A stretch of DNA of 64,000 nucleotides from Mycobacterium sp. 155. GTDB lineage: Bacteria; Actinomycetota; Actinomycetes; Mycobacteriales; Mycobacteriaceae. The notes beneath the pieces were generated by a model, which saw only the letters and a program-made list of their open reading frames with translations, was not told where the DNA came from and searched no databases. The stretch lies in the NCBI RefSeq assembly GCF_000373905.1, contig NZ_KB892705.1:2189020-2253019 (forward strand), in the 5' to 3' direction. Below are positions 48,273-55,889 of the stretch, piece after piece; position 1 is the stretch's first letter, and every line of letters starts with the position of its first letter. The position numbers were made by a program, and so were the translations under genes.

Positions 48273-48689
48273 TTACCGCCGCTGCTCGTCCACGCCGAGT
48301 TCGGCCAGCAGGCCCCGGATCCGCTGCTCGATCTCATCGCGGATGGGGCGGACGGCATCGACTCCCCGACCGGCGGGGTCGGGCAGCTCCCAGTTGAGGT
48401 ACCGCACACCCGGGAAGAAGGGGCAGGCGTCACCGCAACCCATGGTGATCACCACGTCAGATGCCTCGACGGCGTCGGGGGTGAGGATCTTCGGCTTCTG
48501 GTCGGCGATGTCGATGCCGACCTCGGCCATCGCTCGCACGACGGAGGGGTTGATGGTGTCGGCGGGCGCGCTGCCGGCGGAGCGGACCTCCACCCGGTCG
48601 CCGCCGAGCGCGGTCAGGAACCCCGCGGCCATCTGTGAGCGGCCGGCGTTGTGTACGCACACGAACAGGACGGAGGGCTTGGACATCAT
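48273..48689 (-). CDS. arsC: Arsenate reductase (low-molecular-weight phosphatase type)
   Basis: ArsC reduces arsenate to arsenite. The protein starts SKPSVLFVCVHNAGRSQMAA with the C-x5-R phosphate loop at Cys 11, and has ITMGCGDACPFFPGVRY with two further cysteines, as in actinobacterial thioredoxin- or mycothiol-linked enzymes. The 138 residues are normal. The start overlaps the acr3 stop (ATGA). It is the last gene of the cadI-acr3-arsC operon, where reduction feeds the arsenite exporter. Confidence 0.92.
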   Translation of the reverse strand: MMSKPSVLFVCVHNAGRSQMAAGFLTALGGDRVEVRSAGSAPADTINPSVVRAMAEVGIDIADQKPKILTPDAVEASDVVITMGCGDACPFFPGVRYLNWELPDPAGRGVDAVRPIRDEIEQRIRGLLAELGVDEQRR

Positions 48690-49759
48690 GATTCCTTCGG
48701 AGTGAAGCGGGAGCGCAGGCCCAAGGACACGTAGACGAGGGCCACCAGGACGGGTACTTCGATCAGCGGGCCGACCACCCCGGCCAGCGCTTGGCCGGAG
48801 GTGGCACCGTAGGTGGCGATCGCCACGGCGATGGCCAGTTCGAAGTTGTTGCCCGCCGCGGTGAACGCCAGGGTGGTGGTCCGCTCGTAGCCGAGGTCCA
48901 GCACCATGCCCAGCAGGTAACCCCCGCCCCACATGATGGCGAAATATGCCAGCAGCGGCAGCGCGATGCGGGCAACGTCGAAGGGCCGGTTGGTGATCTG
49001 ATCGCCTTGCAGCGCAAAGAGAATCACGATGGTGAACAGCAACCCGTAGAGCGCCCACGGCCCGATGCGCGGCAAGACCTTCGACTCATACCAGCCGCGG
49101 CCCTTGGTCTTGTCCCCGATGCGGCGCGAGAGGTAGCCGGCGGCCAAGGGGATGCCGAGGAAGATGAGCACGGATTTGGCGATCTGCCAGGGTGAGGTGG
49201 TGATGGTGGTCTGCGGTAGGTGCAGCCAGCCGGGTAGCACCGAGAGGTAGAACCAGCCCAACACGGCGAACATGATGACCTGGAAGATCGAGTTCAACGC
49301 GACGAGCACGGCGGCGGCTTCGCGGTCCCCGCAGGCCAGGTCGTTCCAGATGATCACCATGGCGATGCAGCGGGCCAACCCCACGATGATCAGCCCGGTG
49401 CGGTACTCGGGCAGATCCGGCAGCAGCAACCAGGCCAGGGCGAACATCAACGCCGGTCCGAGCACCCAGTTCAGCAGCAGCGAGGCGATCATCAGCTTGC
49501 GGTCGCCGGTGACCGTGTCGAGGCGGTCATAGCGCACCTTCGCCAGGACCGGATACATCATGATCAACAAGCCCAGGGCGATAGGCAGCGAAATCCCGTC
49601 GATCTGAACGCTTTCCAGCGCGGTGTTCAGACCCGGTATCCACCGGCCCAGCAGCAGCCCGACCAGCATGGCCGCGCCGATCCACACCGGCAGGAACCGA
49701 TCCAGGGTGGAGAGCTTCGCGACGACCGGTTGGTGACTCGCAGAGGTCGATGCGGTCAC
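48686..49759 (-). CDS. acr3: Arsenite efflux permease of the ACR3 family
   Basis: The ten-helix transporter extrudes arsenite. Recognisable parts are GLLIMMYPVLAKVRYD near 85, GLARCIAMVIIWNDLACGDR with the essential Cys near 145, and TAAGNNFELAIAVAI near 310, all ACR3 landmarks. The GTG start at 49759 overlaps the cadI stop (GTGA); an upstream in-frame extension is rejected because it lacks family similarity. Length is 357 residues. Confidence 0.93.
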   Translation of the reverse strand: MTASTSASHQPVVAKLSTLDRFLPVWIGAAMLVGLLLGRWIPGLNTALESVQIDGISLPIALGLLIMMYPVLAKVRYDRLDTVTGDRKLMIASLLLNWVLGPALMFALAWLLLPDLPEYRTGLIIVGLARCIAMVIIWNDLACGDREAAAVLVALNSIFQVIMFAVLGWFYLSVLPGWLHLPQTTITTSPWQIAKSVLIFLGIPLAAGYLSRRIGDKTKGRGWYESKVLPRIGPWALYGLLFTIVILFALQGDQITNRPFDVARIALPLLAYFAIMWGGGYLLGMVLDLGYERTTTLAFTAAGNNFELAIAVAIATYGATSGQALAGVVGPLIEVPVLVALVYVSLGLRSRFTPKES

Positions 49760-50184
49760 TGCGGACCGCAGCAGACGGTGTCGTCGCCGGTGAGCAGATT
49801 CGGAGCGGCACCGAAGGTTTCGGCGTCGGCGAGCACGGTGTAGACCTCCCACCGCTCACCGCCCGGACCGGTCACCCACACCTTGTCTTGCGTCGCGAAG
49901 CAGCAGGTGGTGCCGATCTCCTCCTCGGTGAACATCCCGGCGTCAGTGAGGCGGACGATCTCGGCGTGCACGGTGGCGCTGGACTCGACTTCCACGCCGA
50001 GATGGTTGAGGGTACCGCCGTGACCGGGGTTCTCGATCAACACCAGTTTCAGCGGCGGATCGGCGATCGCGAAGTTGGCGTAGCCGGGCTTGACCTTGGC
50101 GGGTTCGGTGCCGAACAGCTTGGTGTAGAACCCGATCGACCCGTCGAGATCGTCGACGTTGAGGGCGAGCTGGATGCGGGACAT
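49756..50184 (-). CDS. CadI/ArsI-type VOC protein
   Basis: The 142-residue VOC protein matches the cadmium-induced CadI of M. tuberculosis closely (SRIQLALNVDDL, PGYANFAIADPPLKLVLIEN). The metal/arsenic site residues are His 61 in LNHLGVEV, the vicinal pair Cys 94-Cys 95 in GTTCCFATQDK, and a Glu near 113 in RWEVYTV. ArsI dioxygenases cleave the carbon-arsenic bond of methylarsenite. Position 5, His in the Bacillus-type enzyme as I recall, is Gln here, as in CadI. A C-terminal CC (138-139) adds thiols. It is first in the cadI-acr3-arsC operon. Confidence 0.88.
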   Translation of the reverse strand: MSRIQLALNVDDLDGSIGFYTKLFGTEPAKVKPGYANFAIADPPLKLVLIENPGHGGTLNHLGVEVESSATVHAEIVRLTDAGMFTEEEIGTTCCFATQDKVWVTGPGGERWEVYTVLADAETFGAAPNLLTGDDTVCCGPQ

Positions 50185-50207
50185 GATGACGACCTCCCGA
50201 GCTTTGA

Positions 50208-50262
50208 GACGTATATCGAAACCGTTGACGGGACCGTTCTACCCACCTTTTCGACATATGTC
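50208..50262. promoter_or_regulatory. ArsR-type operator in the ars divergent promoter
   Basis: GACGTATATCGAAA (50208-50221) and TTTCGACATATGTC (50249-50262) form an inverted repeat with 12 of 14 matching pairs. The right arm contains the perfect palindrome GACATATGTC. It lies between arsR and cadI, the expected location for the arsenite-responsive repressor. Confidence 0.7.
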
Positions 50263-50285
50263 AACGGGGTGCGTAGTATCGGACC

Positions 50286-50639
50286 ATGCCCAAGGCCCTG
50301 CCCGTGATCGACATGACCGACCCGGTGTGCTGCTCCCCGGTCGCCGCGGCGCCGGCCGATGACGCCGCCGCCCTGGACGTGGCCATGCGCTTGAAGGCTC
50401 TCGCCGATCCCGTCCGAGTGAAGCTGCTGTCCCTGTTGTTCACGTGCGGCGAGCCGTGCACCACCGGGTCGCTGGCGGCCGCGGTCGATCTCGCTGAGTC
50501 CACGGTCAGCCACCACCTCGGGCAGCTCCGCACCGCCGGGTTCGTCACCTCGGACCGCCGCGGGATGAGCGTGCACCACACCCCGCGCCGCGACGCACTC
50601 ACCGCGCTGTGCCGTGTGCTGGACCCCAACTGCTGCTGA
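50286..50639 (+). CDS. arsR: ArsR-family arsenite-responsive repressor
   Basis: The winged helix reads KALADPVRVKLLSLLFTCGE, then LAAAVDLAESTVSHHLGQLR and VTSDRRGMSVHHT. Cysteines at 15, 16 and 54 correspond to the Cys15-Cys16-Cys55 arsenite site of Corynebacterium ArsR1 as I recall. Extra Cys are at 58, 109, 116 and 117. Binding of As(III) or Cd should release the operator at 50208-50262 and switch on cadI-acr3-arsC and its own gene. Divergent layout fits. Confidence 0.92.
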   Translation: MPKALPVIDMTDPVCCSPVAAAPADDAAALDVAMRLKALADPVRVKLLSLLFTCGEPCTTGSLAAAVDLAESTVSHHLGQLRTAGFVTSDRRGMSVHHTPRRDALTALCRVLDPNCC

Positions 50640-50729
50640 CGGCGGGGTGAACGGGCCGATCTCCTTGAAACCCTGAAGATCTCGCGCCGCGCACCCCCGC
50701 GGTGGACGCCGCGGGGGTACAGCTGCGGC

Positions 50730-50810
50730 ATGACGAATCCGTACGACGACGAGCAGATCCACGACCAGGGTGACGAGTACAGCGACGAGGAGCGGCACCG
50801 CGATGAGTGA
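50730..50810 (+). CDS. Possible 26-residue acidic peptide
   Basis: A frame starting ATG at 50730 encodes TNPYDDEQIHDQGDEYSDEE and stops within the start of the next gene (8-bp overlap). The composition is strongly acidic and the ribosome site is weak. The overlap hints at coupling, but the length makes this tentative. Confidence 0.3.
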   Translation: MTNPYDDEQIHDQGDEYSDEERHRDE

Positions 50811-51210
50811 CCTGATCGCGGAGATGCACCGGCTGCTCGACGCGTTCGTGGAGCTGGAACCGGACCTGCTTGAAGTCATGGTCGCGGAACGGCTGCTTCG
50901 CACGGCTCGGGACGCGATCAAGGCTGCGGTCGCGGCTGATCGCTGCAGGCAGGCGGACCCGTGTGAGTGCGGGCATGAGGATGTGCCGATCTGCTGCGTC
51001 GCCGGCGAGGTGACCCCGGACGGGAACGAGCAGATGCCCTGCCACGGAGACGGACCGCACCCCGAGATCGGCTGCTGGTGCGTGTGCCACGGCCCCGACT
51101 GCCCGGTCAGCGGCGGGAGCGTCTGCCGCTGCGACGTTGCCGATGAACCGGATCAGGGCCTGTATCTGCGGTCGGGTGTGGTTGCGGTTCCGAGCGACTG
51201 GGAGGTCTGA
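50803..51210 (+). CDS. Cys-rich unknown small protein
   Basis: The 135-residue protein has a helical N terminus (LIAEMHRLLDAFVELEPDLL) and a Cys/His-rich middle: CECGHEDVPICC, MPCHGDGPHPEIGCWCVCHG, PDCPVSGGSVCRCD. At least eleven Cys suggest two or more zinc sites. ATG at 50803 overlaps the preceding 26-codon frame. I do not recognise it; such proteins are frequent in actinophages and integrated elements. Confidence 0.55.
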   Translation: MSDLIAEMHRLLDAFVELEPDLLEVMVAERLLRTARDAIKAAVAADRCRQADPCECGHEDVPICCVAGEVTPDGNEQMPCHGDGPHPEIGCWCVCHGPDCPVSGGSVCRCDVADEPDQGLYLRSGVVAVPSDWEV

Positions 51211-51425
51211 TCCCGCGAGAGTGACTGTGCCCCTGCCCTTCCGGGTGGGGCACAGCTGTGTTCGGGGTGTCCGCTGTCTCTGTTTTGGAGAATCGTCGCG
51301 TTATCACTTTGGGGTTCAACGTAATTCGGCGTCGGGCGTGGGGTGGGTCACGGGTGCGAACGAGGGGCTGGATCGTGAATTCGTGTGCTACAGCTGGAGA
51401 TACCAACTCAGCAAAGGAGTGACAC

Positions 51426-51614
51426 ATGGACAAGATCATGAACACGGCTTACGTCGAGCCGCCCGCCGCCGGTCTGGAGCTCGGGGTAACCGGTCAGGCC
51501 GTCCGCAACATGATTCACCGCGGCGAGCTGCCCGCGCTGCGGGTGGGCCGCCGGTTCAAGATCCGGCGCGAAGACCTCGACGCCTACCTCGCGGGCGCCA
51601 TGGTGGTGGTCTGA
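51426..51614 (+). CDS. Excisionase/helix-turn-helix small protein
   Basis: The 62-residue protein has the excisionase-type core VEPPAAGLELGVTGQAVRNM followed by IHRGELPALRVGRRFKIRRE and a final DLDAYL. The motif ending ...RFKIRREDLDAYL is the classic 'excisionase family DNA-binding' pattern. A strong AAAGGAG lies seven bases upstream of ATG. The stop shares its A with the next ATG (TGATG), so it is coupled to the 197-residue gene. Confidence 0.8.
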   Translation: MDKIMNTAYVEPPAAGLELGVTGQAVRNMIHRGELPALRVGRRFKIRREDLDAYLAGAMVVV

Positions 51615-52207
51615 TGAACAACCTGTACTCGCGCCACTGGGAAAAGGACGGCGCCCACAGCAGCAACGCTCGCATCAACGTGGATCGTGCCGACGAACGT
51701 CTCGGTGTCCCGAGCGGCACCGTTGACGCGCTGCGCCGGCAGGGCCTGATCTGGGATCTATGGGGCACCGACGCCTCCACGATCCCGCTGCGCTCGATCC
51801 GCGAGTTCGAGGCCCGCAGCTGGGGCGACCTGCCAGGTCTGATCCTCGACACCAACAGGCTCTGGGACCGCGACCTCGGACGGGTGCTCCTCCAGGTGCT
51901 GGACACGTCGTCGACCCGCGGCTTCAAGGAGATCGAGAACTATCTGCGCGAGACGGGCGGCGTCGAGCACGCCAACAGCATCGCCCGGGTACGGGCCTAC
52001 CAGGAGATGCGCGACGGAGCCGTACCGATCGACTTGAGGGGACTTCCACCCAGCTACACGAACCTGGTGGGTGGCTTCAAGGGAACCAAGATCCCGGTCC
52101 AGCAGGTAGTCGACTGGATCGACGCGAACTGGGGGCCGATCGTGATCCAGACCCTGGTCAAGACCATCGAGGAGAGCGACAACGCCGACTTCCTCGTCAC
52201 CACCTGA
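51614..52207 (+). CDS. Unknown protein coupled to an excisionase-like gene
   Basis: The 197-residue protein starts NNLYSRHWEKDGAHSSNARI and includes RADERLGVPSGTVDALRRQG, which looks like a helix-turn-helix, followed by SIREFEARSWGDLPGLILDT. A helical rest contains IENYLRETGGVEHANSIARV. It may be a regulator or replication accessory placed before the RepA-like gene. It ends 25 bp before a hairpin. No family is recognised. Confidence 0.55.
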   Translation: MNNLYSRHWEKDGAHSSNARINVDRADERLGVPSGTVDALRRQGLIWDLWGTDASTIPLRSIREFEARSWGDLPGLILDTNRLWDRDLGRVLLQVLDTSSTRGFKEIENYLRETGGVEHANSIARVRAYQEMRDGAVPIDLRGLPPSYTNLVGGFKGTKIPVQQVVDWIDANWGPIVIQTLVKTIEESDNADFLVTT

Positions 52208-52230
52208 CCTGAACAACCCCCAGAAACGGC

Positions 52231-52261
52231 GAAAGCCCGGGTGTCGGAACCCGGGACTTTC
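52231..52261. terminator. Hairpin before the RepA-like gene
   Basis: GAAAGCCCGGGT (52231-52242) pairs with ACCCGGG-A-CTTTC (52249-52261) with one bulged base. It lies between the coupled HTH genes and the RepA-like gene, so it may reduce read-through into the latter. Confidence 0.6.
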
Positions 52262-52313
52262 AATGCCAACCGCCCCTGACAAGACGGAACCTCCGCGAAG
52301 GAAGGCCTATCCC

Positions 52314-54464
52314 ATGGTCGCACAGAATCCGACCGATGCAACTGTCGGCGCGTCCGCGCCGACCCCGAACCCCAACGCGGACAACACCGCAACGTCGATC
52401 CCGTGGGGCGACATCGCCGCGGTGGGCCTCTGGCAGAGTGGCATCGCCAAGTGCGGCTGTGCCGAGCATCGGCACTCTGCCGATGACGGTTGGTTCGGCG
52501 GAGCGCCGGTCACCCTGCACAACCCGAACAGCTGTGGCAAGGCCCGCGGTGACGCCGAACTGGATCCTCGCCTCACCCGCCACCTCGGTGTGGTCGTCCC
52601 CGACGGTGCGGCCAGCGTGTCGGTGCCGCCGGAGGTGCTCGCAGGTGCCCTGCGCGGCATCCCGGCCGTCGAAGCGCTCACGGCGGTGGCCGCTGAACGG
52701 GAGGCGGAGGCCACGTACACGGCGGCTGGTATCGAGCGGATCGAGCGGCGGCTGGCTCTCGCAGCGGAGCTTGACGCCCGCGGCCTCGACGGAGATCTCG
52801 CCGCACGGCTGCGTGATCAGATGCCCCCTGCACGTACGCCTCGGCGGTACCTGCCGATCCTCCTCGACAGTGGGCGGCCGGTGCCCCGCTGCGGGACGTG
52901 CGGTCGCACCCGGCCCGCGGCAGCCGGAACGGGTGCTTCGAAGCCCGCTGCGGCGTCAGGGATTCCACCGATCGGCAACGTTGGTGCTCCGGCTCCCGCG
53001 ACGTCAGGGGTTCCGCCGATCGGCAATCTCGGCGGTCCAGCGGCGTTCACCGTGCCGCCTGCGCCGGGTGCCGCTCCGGCTCCCGGCAGTGTCCCACCGA
53101 TCGGCAACGTCGGTGCTCCGGCTCCCGCGGCGGGTACGGTTCCGCCCGCTGCGAATCGGCCGGTCGGTCCGGCACCCACCAACGTGCCGTTCAGCGAGTC
53201 CGACCTGGAGGGCGCTGAACTGGAGGACGCCCAGGCAGCGCTGAAGAGGGATCCCGACGATGTGTTCGCAGCGGCGACCATCAAGCGGCACGCGGAGAAG
53301 ACGGAACTCCGGCGAACTCTCACGCCGTACCTGGACCGGATCCCCGACCCGGACACAGCCGGTGGCGAAGTAATCGCCGCGATGCGCATGACCCGTGCCG
53401 ATCGCGACGAAGCCGTCGACGCCGCTCTCAGCGGGCGCCTGACCCTTCTTGACCTCCTGATCCGCGACCTCGCTCCGACAGCACGGGACGCGAAGTCGGC
53501 GTGGGAGCGCGTACGCGAACCCGAGACGTCAGGCGACCGGTACGTCGGCGGCGGCGCGTTCATTCACGGCATCCCGGAAACCACTCCGGCTATCTGGGGG
53601 TCCGGCGAAGATGTCTACTGGGCGGAGGGTGAGGCGACGATCGTCGCCGGATCGCAGGGCGTCGGCAAGTCCACGCTCGCCGGGAACCTGGTGCTCGGCA
53701 TGATCACCGGAGGAATGGAGTTCCTGGGCTACCCGATCAAGAAGATCGACCGAATCCTGTACCTGGCCATGGATCGCCCGAAGCAGATCGCCCGCGCCCT
53801 CCGCCGGCAGCTCAAGCACCTCGACCAAGAGACCATCGACCGGCACCTGGTGATCTGGAAAGGCCCGCCGCCCGAGGATCTCGCCGCGCACCCCGACCGC
53901 CTCCTGGCCATGGCGGAGAAGGCCCGCGCCACCGTGGTGATCGTGGATTCCCTCAAGGACGCGGCACTCGGCCTGTCCAGCGATGAGGTGGGCGCCGGAT
54001 GGAATCGGGCGCGGCAGACCGCACTCGCCGCGGGTGTCGAGGTGCTGGAACTCCACCACGACCGGAAGGCGAACGACACCTCAGCGCCGATGATCGAGAA
54101 GCTGTACGGCAGCGTGTGGATCACCTCAGGGGTGGGTTCCGTGATCCATCTCGGCGGTGAGCCCGGCGACCCTGTGGTCCGGATGTACCACCTCAAGCAG
54201 CCCGCGAACGAAGTCGGACCCTTCGATATCAACCACGACAACGTCACCGGAAAGATGACGATCCACGAGTCCGTCGATCTTCTCGGGCTGTGCCGCCAGC
54301 CCGGTGGGGTAAGCGCGAAGGCCGCCGCCGCAGCGCTGTACGACATGGAGCGCCCTTCCCCGGCACAGGTGGAGAAGGCGCGACGCAAGCTCAAGAAGCT
54401 GGCCGAAGAGGGCACCGTCACGGAGGCGATCATCGGCAGCGCCTCGATGTTCATCTCGACGTGA
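52314..54464 (+). CDS. RepA-like RecA-fold ATPase (probable replicative helicase/primase-helicase)
   Basis: The 716-residue protein has an N-terminal Cys/His part (KCGCAEHRH near 50) and CGTCGRTR near 200, probably zinc-binding. A low-complexity linker with PPIGNVGAPAPA repeats spans about 220-300. A C-terminal RecA-like ATPase domain has Walker A GSQGVGKSTLAGNL near 446, LYLAMDRPKQIARALRRQL, Walker B-like VVIVDSLKDAALGL and ELHHDRKA. This matches the RSF1010 RepA/AAA_25 helicase family of mobile elements. ATG at 52314, with GGAAGG before it, is preferred to an in-frame ATG inside the upstream hairpin flank. The iteron-like array follows the gene. Confidence 0.82.
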   Translation: MVAQNPTDATVGASAPTPNPNADNTATSIPWGDIAAVGLWQSGIAKCGCAEHRHSADDGWFGGAPVTLHNPNSCGKARGDAELDPRLTRHLGVVVPDGAASVSVPPEVLAGALRGIPAVEALTAVAAEREAEATYTAAGIERIERRLALAAELDARGLDGDLAARLRDQMPPARTPRRYLPILLDSGRPVPRCGTCGRTRPAAAGTGASKPAAASGIPPIGNVGAPAPATSGVPPIGNLGGPAAFTVPPAPGAAPAPGSVPPIGNVGAPAPAAGTVPPAANRPVGPAPTNVPFSESDLEGAELEDAQAALKRDPDDVFAAATIKRHAEKTELRRTLTPYLDRIPDPDTAGGEVIAAMRMTRADRDEAVDAALSGRLTLLDLLIRDLAPTARDAKSAWERVREPETSGDRYVGGGAFIHGIPETTPAIWGSGEDVYWAEGEATIVAGSQGVGKSTLAGNLVLGMITGGMEFLGYPIKKIDRILYLAMDRPKQIARALRRQLKHLDQETIDRHLVIWKGPPPEDLAAHPDRLLAMAEKARATVVIVDSLKDAALGLSSDEVGAGWNRARQTALAAGVEVLELHHDRKANDTSAPMIEKLYGSVWITSGVGSVIHLGGEPGDPVVRMYHLKQPANEVGPFDINHDNVTGKMTIHESVDLLGLCRQPGGVSAKAAAAALYDMERPSPAQVEKARRKLKKLAEEGTVTEAIIGSASMFIST
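52962..53155 (+). repeat. Imperfect PPIGN-coding repeat inside the RepA-like gene
   Basis: The unit encoding PPIGNVGAPAPA or a variant occurs three times (near 52968, 53010 and 53095) with spacers of Gly/Pro/Ala. At the DNA level CCGATCGGCAACGT is repeated. It encodes a flexible linker between the zinc part and the ATPase domain. Confidence 0.65.
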
Positions 54465-54490
54465 ATCCGGACAAATAGGGTCACGGACCC

Positions 54491-54609
54491 CCTCACGCAC
54501 GTTTTCGGCGGGCGACCTCACGTTTCACCTCACGCACCCTCACGCCCTCCGTGAATGCGCAGGTTACAGCCTCACGCAACCCCTCACGGAGGGTCACGCA
54601 CGCCTCACG
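54491..54609 (+). repeat. Seven direct CCTCACG iteron-like repeats
   Basis: CCTCACG occurs at 54491, 54516, 54528, 54538, 54570, 54582 and 54603, all in the same orientation. Related GTCACG copies are at 54480, 54593 and 54620. An inverted repeat CCCTCCGTGA (54545-54554) / TCACGGAGGG (54585-54594) is embedded. Spacing is irregular (10-32 bp). Iterons normally bind a Rep protein. Confidence 0.65.
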
Positions 54610-54614
54610 CGCTC

Positions 54615-54660
54615 GGGGGTCACGCGGAAGCCCCCCTTTAGAGGGGGCTTCCGTGACCCC
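54615..54660. terminator. Long hairpin next to the iterons
   Basis: Positions 54615-54635 and 54642-54660 pair over 19 bp with a 2-nt bulge; the inner stem is GGAAGCCCCC/GGGGGCTTCC. It may be a terminator for the RepA-like gene or a structural part of an origin (nick or primer site). Confidence 0.65.
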
Positions 54661-54863
54661 CTGCTGAAGAAAATCAGAAACAGACCGCCGCCGATCCGCC
54701 GAGACGCCACCTGGTACTCCGCCGATTGAGAAGTTCTTCCGGGACTTCTCATCGCGCATGGAATCTCGTCACTCACCCCGCCGAGAACTCCAGCAGACCC
54801 CGCAGCGACGACTCCAGACCCCGCGCTGGTGATCGCCCACGGCCGATCACCGTGACGGTGGCG

Positions 54864-55775
54864 CTACTCCGCGTTCACGACCAGCGGCTTCACCGCGTGC
54901 TGCTGTCGCCAGGTGATCGGCGGCACGCCGTGCTGGCGCCGGAACGCCGCGACGAAGGAGTAGGGCGAGCCGTAGCCCACCCTCGCCGCGATGCCGGACA
55001 GGCCGAGGTCGGTGGTGCGCAGCAGGTCCCGGGCCAGCGACATCCGGTGCTCGGTGAGGTATTGCAGCGGTGGCTGGCCGAGCACCTCACCGAAGATCCT
55101 CGCGAACGCCGCACGGGACAGTCCCGCCACCGCCGCCAACCCGTCCACCGTCCACGCGCGTGCAGGTTCGTCGTGCATCGCCTGGAGCACATCACGCAGA
55201 CGCGGGTCCGCCGCCGCCCGGTACCACCTCGGTGCGGTCGGGCTGTTGCGGAAGTCGCTGCGCAGGGCCAGCACCAACAGCACGTCGAGGAGTCGGTCCA
55301 GCACCGTCTGCTGTCCGGCGTCGACCACGGCGAGCTCCCGCGACAGCAGACTGATGACCTCCCGGAGAGGACCATCCGCGGCCGAGGAGAGCGTCAACAC
55401 CGGCGGCAGCGCATCGACCACCCCGCCGGTGACGTCACCGGCGAAACGGTACGCACCACACAGGAACACCGTCGAACCGTGTTCGGGCTCCGGGAGCCGC
55501 CGACGGAACTCGTCGGGGTCCAGGCAGGCGGCCCCGGGCTCGTGCGCCAGATGATGCGGCACCCCGCCGCGCACCAGGGTGATCTCCCCCGGGATCAGCT
55601 CGATCGCGTCGCGCACATCCTCCCGCCACAGCCAGGCGCGGCCGCGGGTCACCGCGTGCACCGCCAACTCGATCGAACCGCCGAGCAGCAGCCCCCACGG
55701 CGGCGTCACCACGGTGCGGGCGAACACCGCGCCCGTGGCTCGTGCGCGCATCAGGTGGTCGTAGAGCAGGTCCAC
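54864..55775 (-). CDS. AraC-family transcriptional regulator
   Basis: The N-terminal half is a cupin-like sensor (WGLLLGGSIELAVHAVTRGR, LIPGEITLVRGGVPHHLAH). The C-terminal pair of HTHs is ARAWTVDGLAAVAGLSRAAF and LGLSGIAARVGYGSPYSFVA, with RQHGVPPITWRQQ ending the domain. This is the AraC_binding_2/cupin_6 type that often controls NAD(P)-binding NmrA genes. GTG at 55775 is chosen as family start; longer frames reach 55874. It is divergent from the NmrA gene, which is probably its target. Confidence 0.87.
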   Translation of the reverse strand: MDLLYDHLMRARATGAVFARTVVTPPWGLLLGGSIELAVHAVTRGRAWLWREDVRDAIELIPGEITLVRGGVPHHLAHEPGAACLDPDEFRRRLPEPEHGSTVFLCGAYRFAGDVTGGVVDALPPVLTLSSAADGPLREVISLLSRELAVVDAGQQTVLDRLLDVLLVLALRSDFRNSPTAPRWYRAAADPRLRDVLQAMHDEPARAWTVDGLAAVAGLSRAAFARIFGEVLGQPPLQYLTEHRMSLARDLLRTTDLGLSGIAARVGYGSPYSFVAAFRRQHGVPPITWRQQHAVKPLVVNAE

Positions 55776-55889
55776 CCGAACCAGAGTGCGCGAGACGCTT
55801 CCGGCGGGCAAGCAGATGAGACGCTCGCGCAACGAATGGAGCTTTCGACGCATTGAACCGCCCAGCACCGGCACGGAACAGTGAGGTGC

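Larger units (their letters stand above)
54465..54863. other. Candidate replication origin region after the RepA-like gene
   Basis: This 399-bp gene-free stretch starts with seven CCTCACG repeats, then has a long hairpin and a less GC-rich segment (GAAGAAAATCAGAAACAG near 54665). From about 54700 to 54863 nothing distinctive is seen. The ordering (RepA-like gene, iterons, hairpin, AT-richer DNA) resembles plasmid origins. Confidence 0.5.

Noticed and set aside
51276-51292. Third copy of the TTCTCTA/TAGAGAA dyad
   Set aside because: Matches at 14 of 17 positions but its arms do not pair well and GGTCAGAC is absent, so it was not listed as a feature.
54491-54609. CRISPR array
   Set aside because: Repeats are only 7 bp with irregular short spacers; no cas gene. 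No CRISPR-like pattern elsewhere in the window.
54493-54759. 88-codon minus-strand frame over the CCTCACG array
   Set aside because: Its repeated RE-type residues simply translate the repeat; no start context, and DNA-level repeats explain it.
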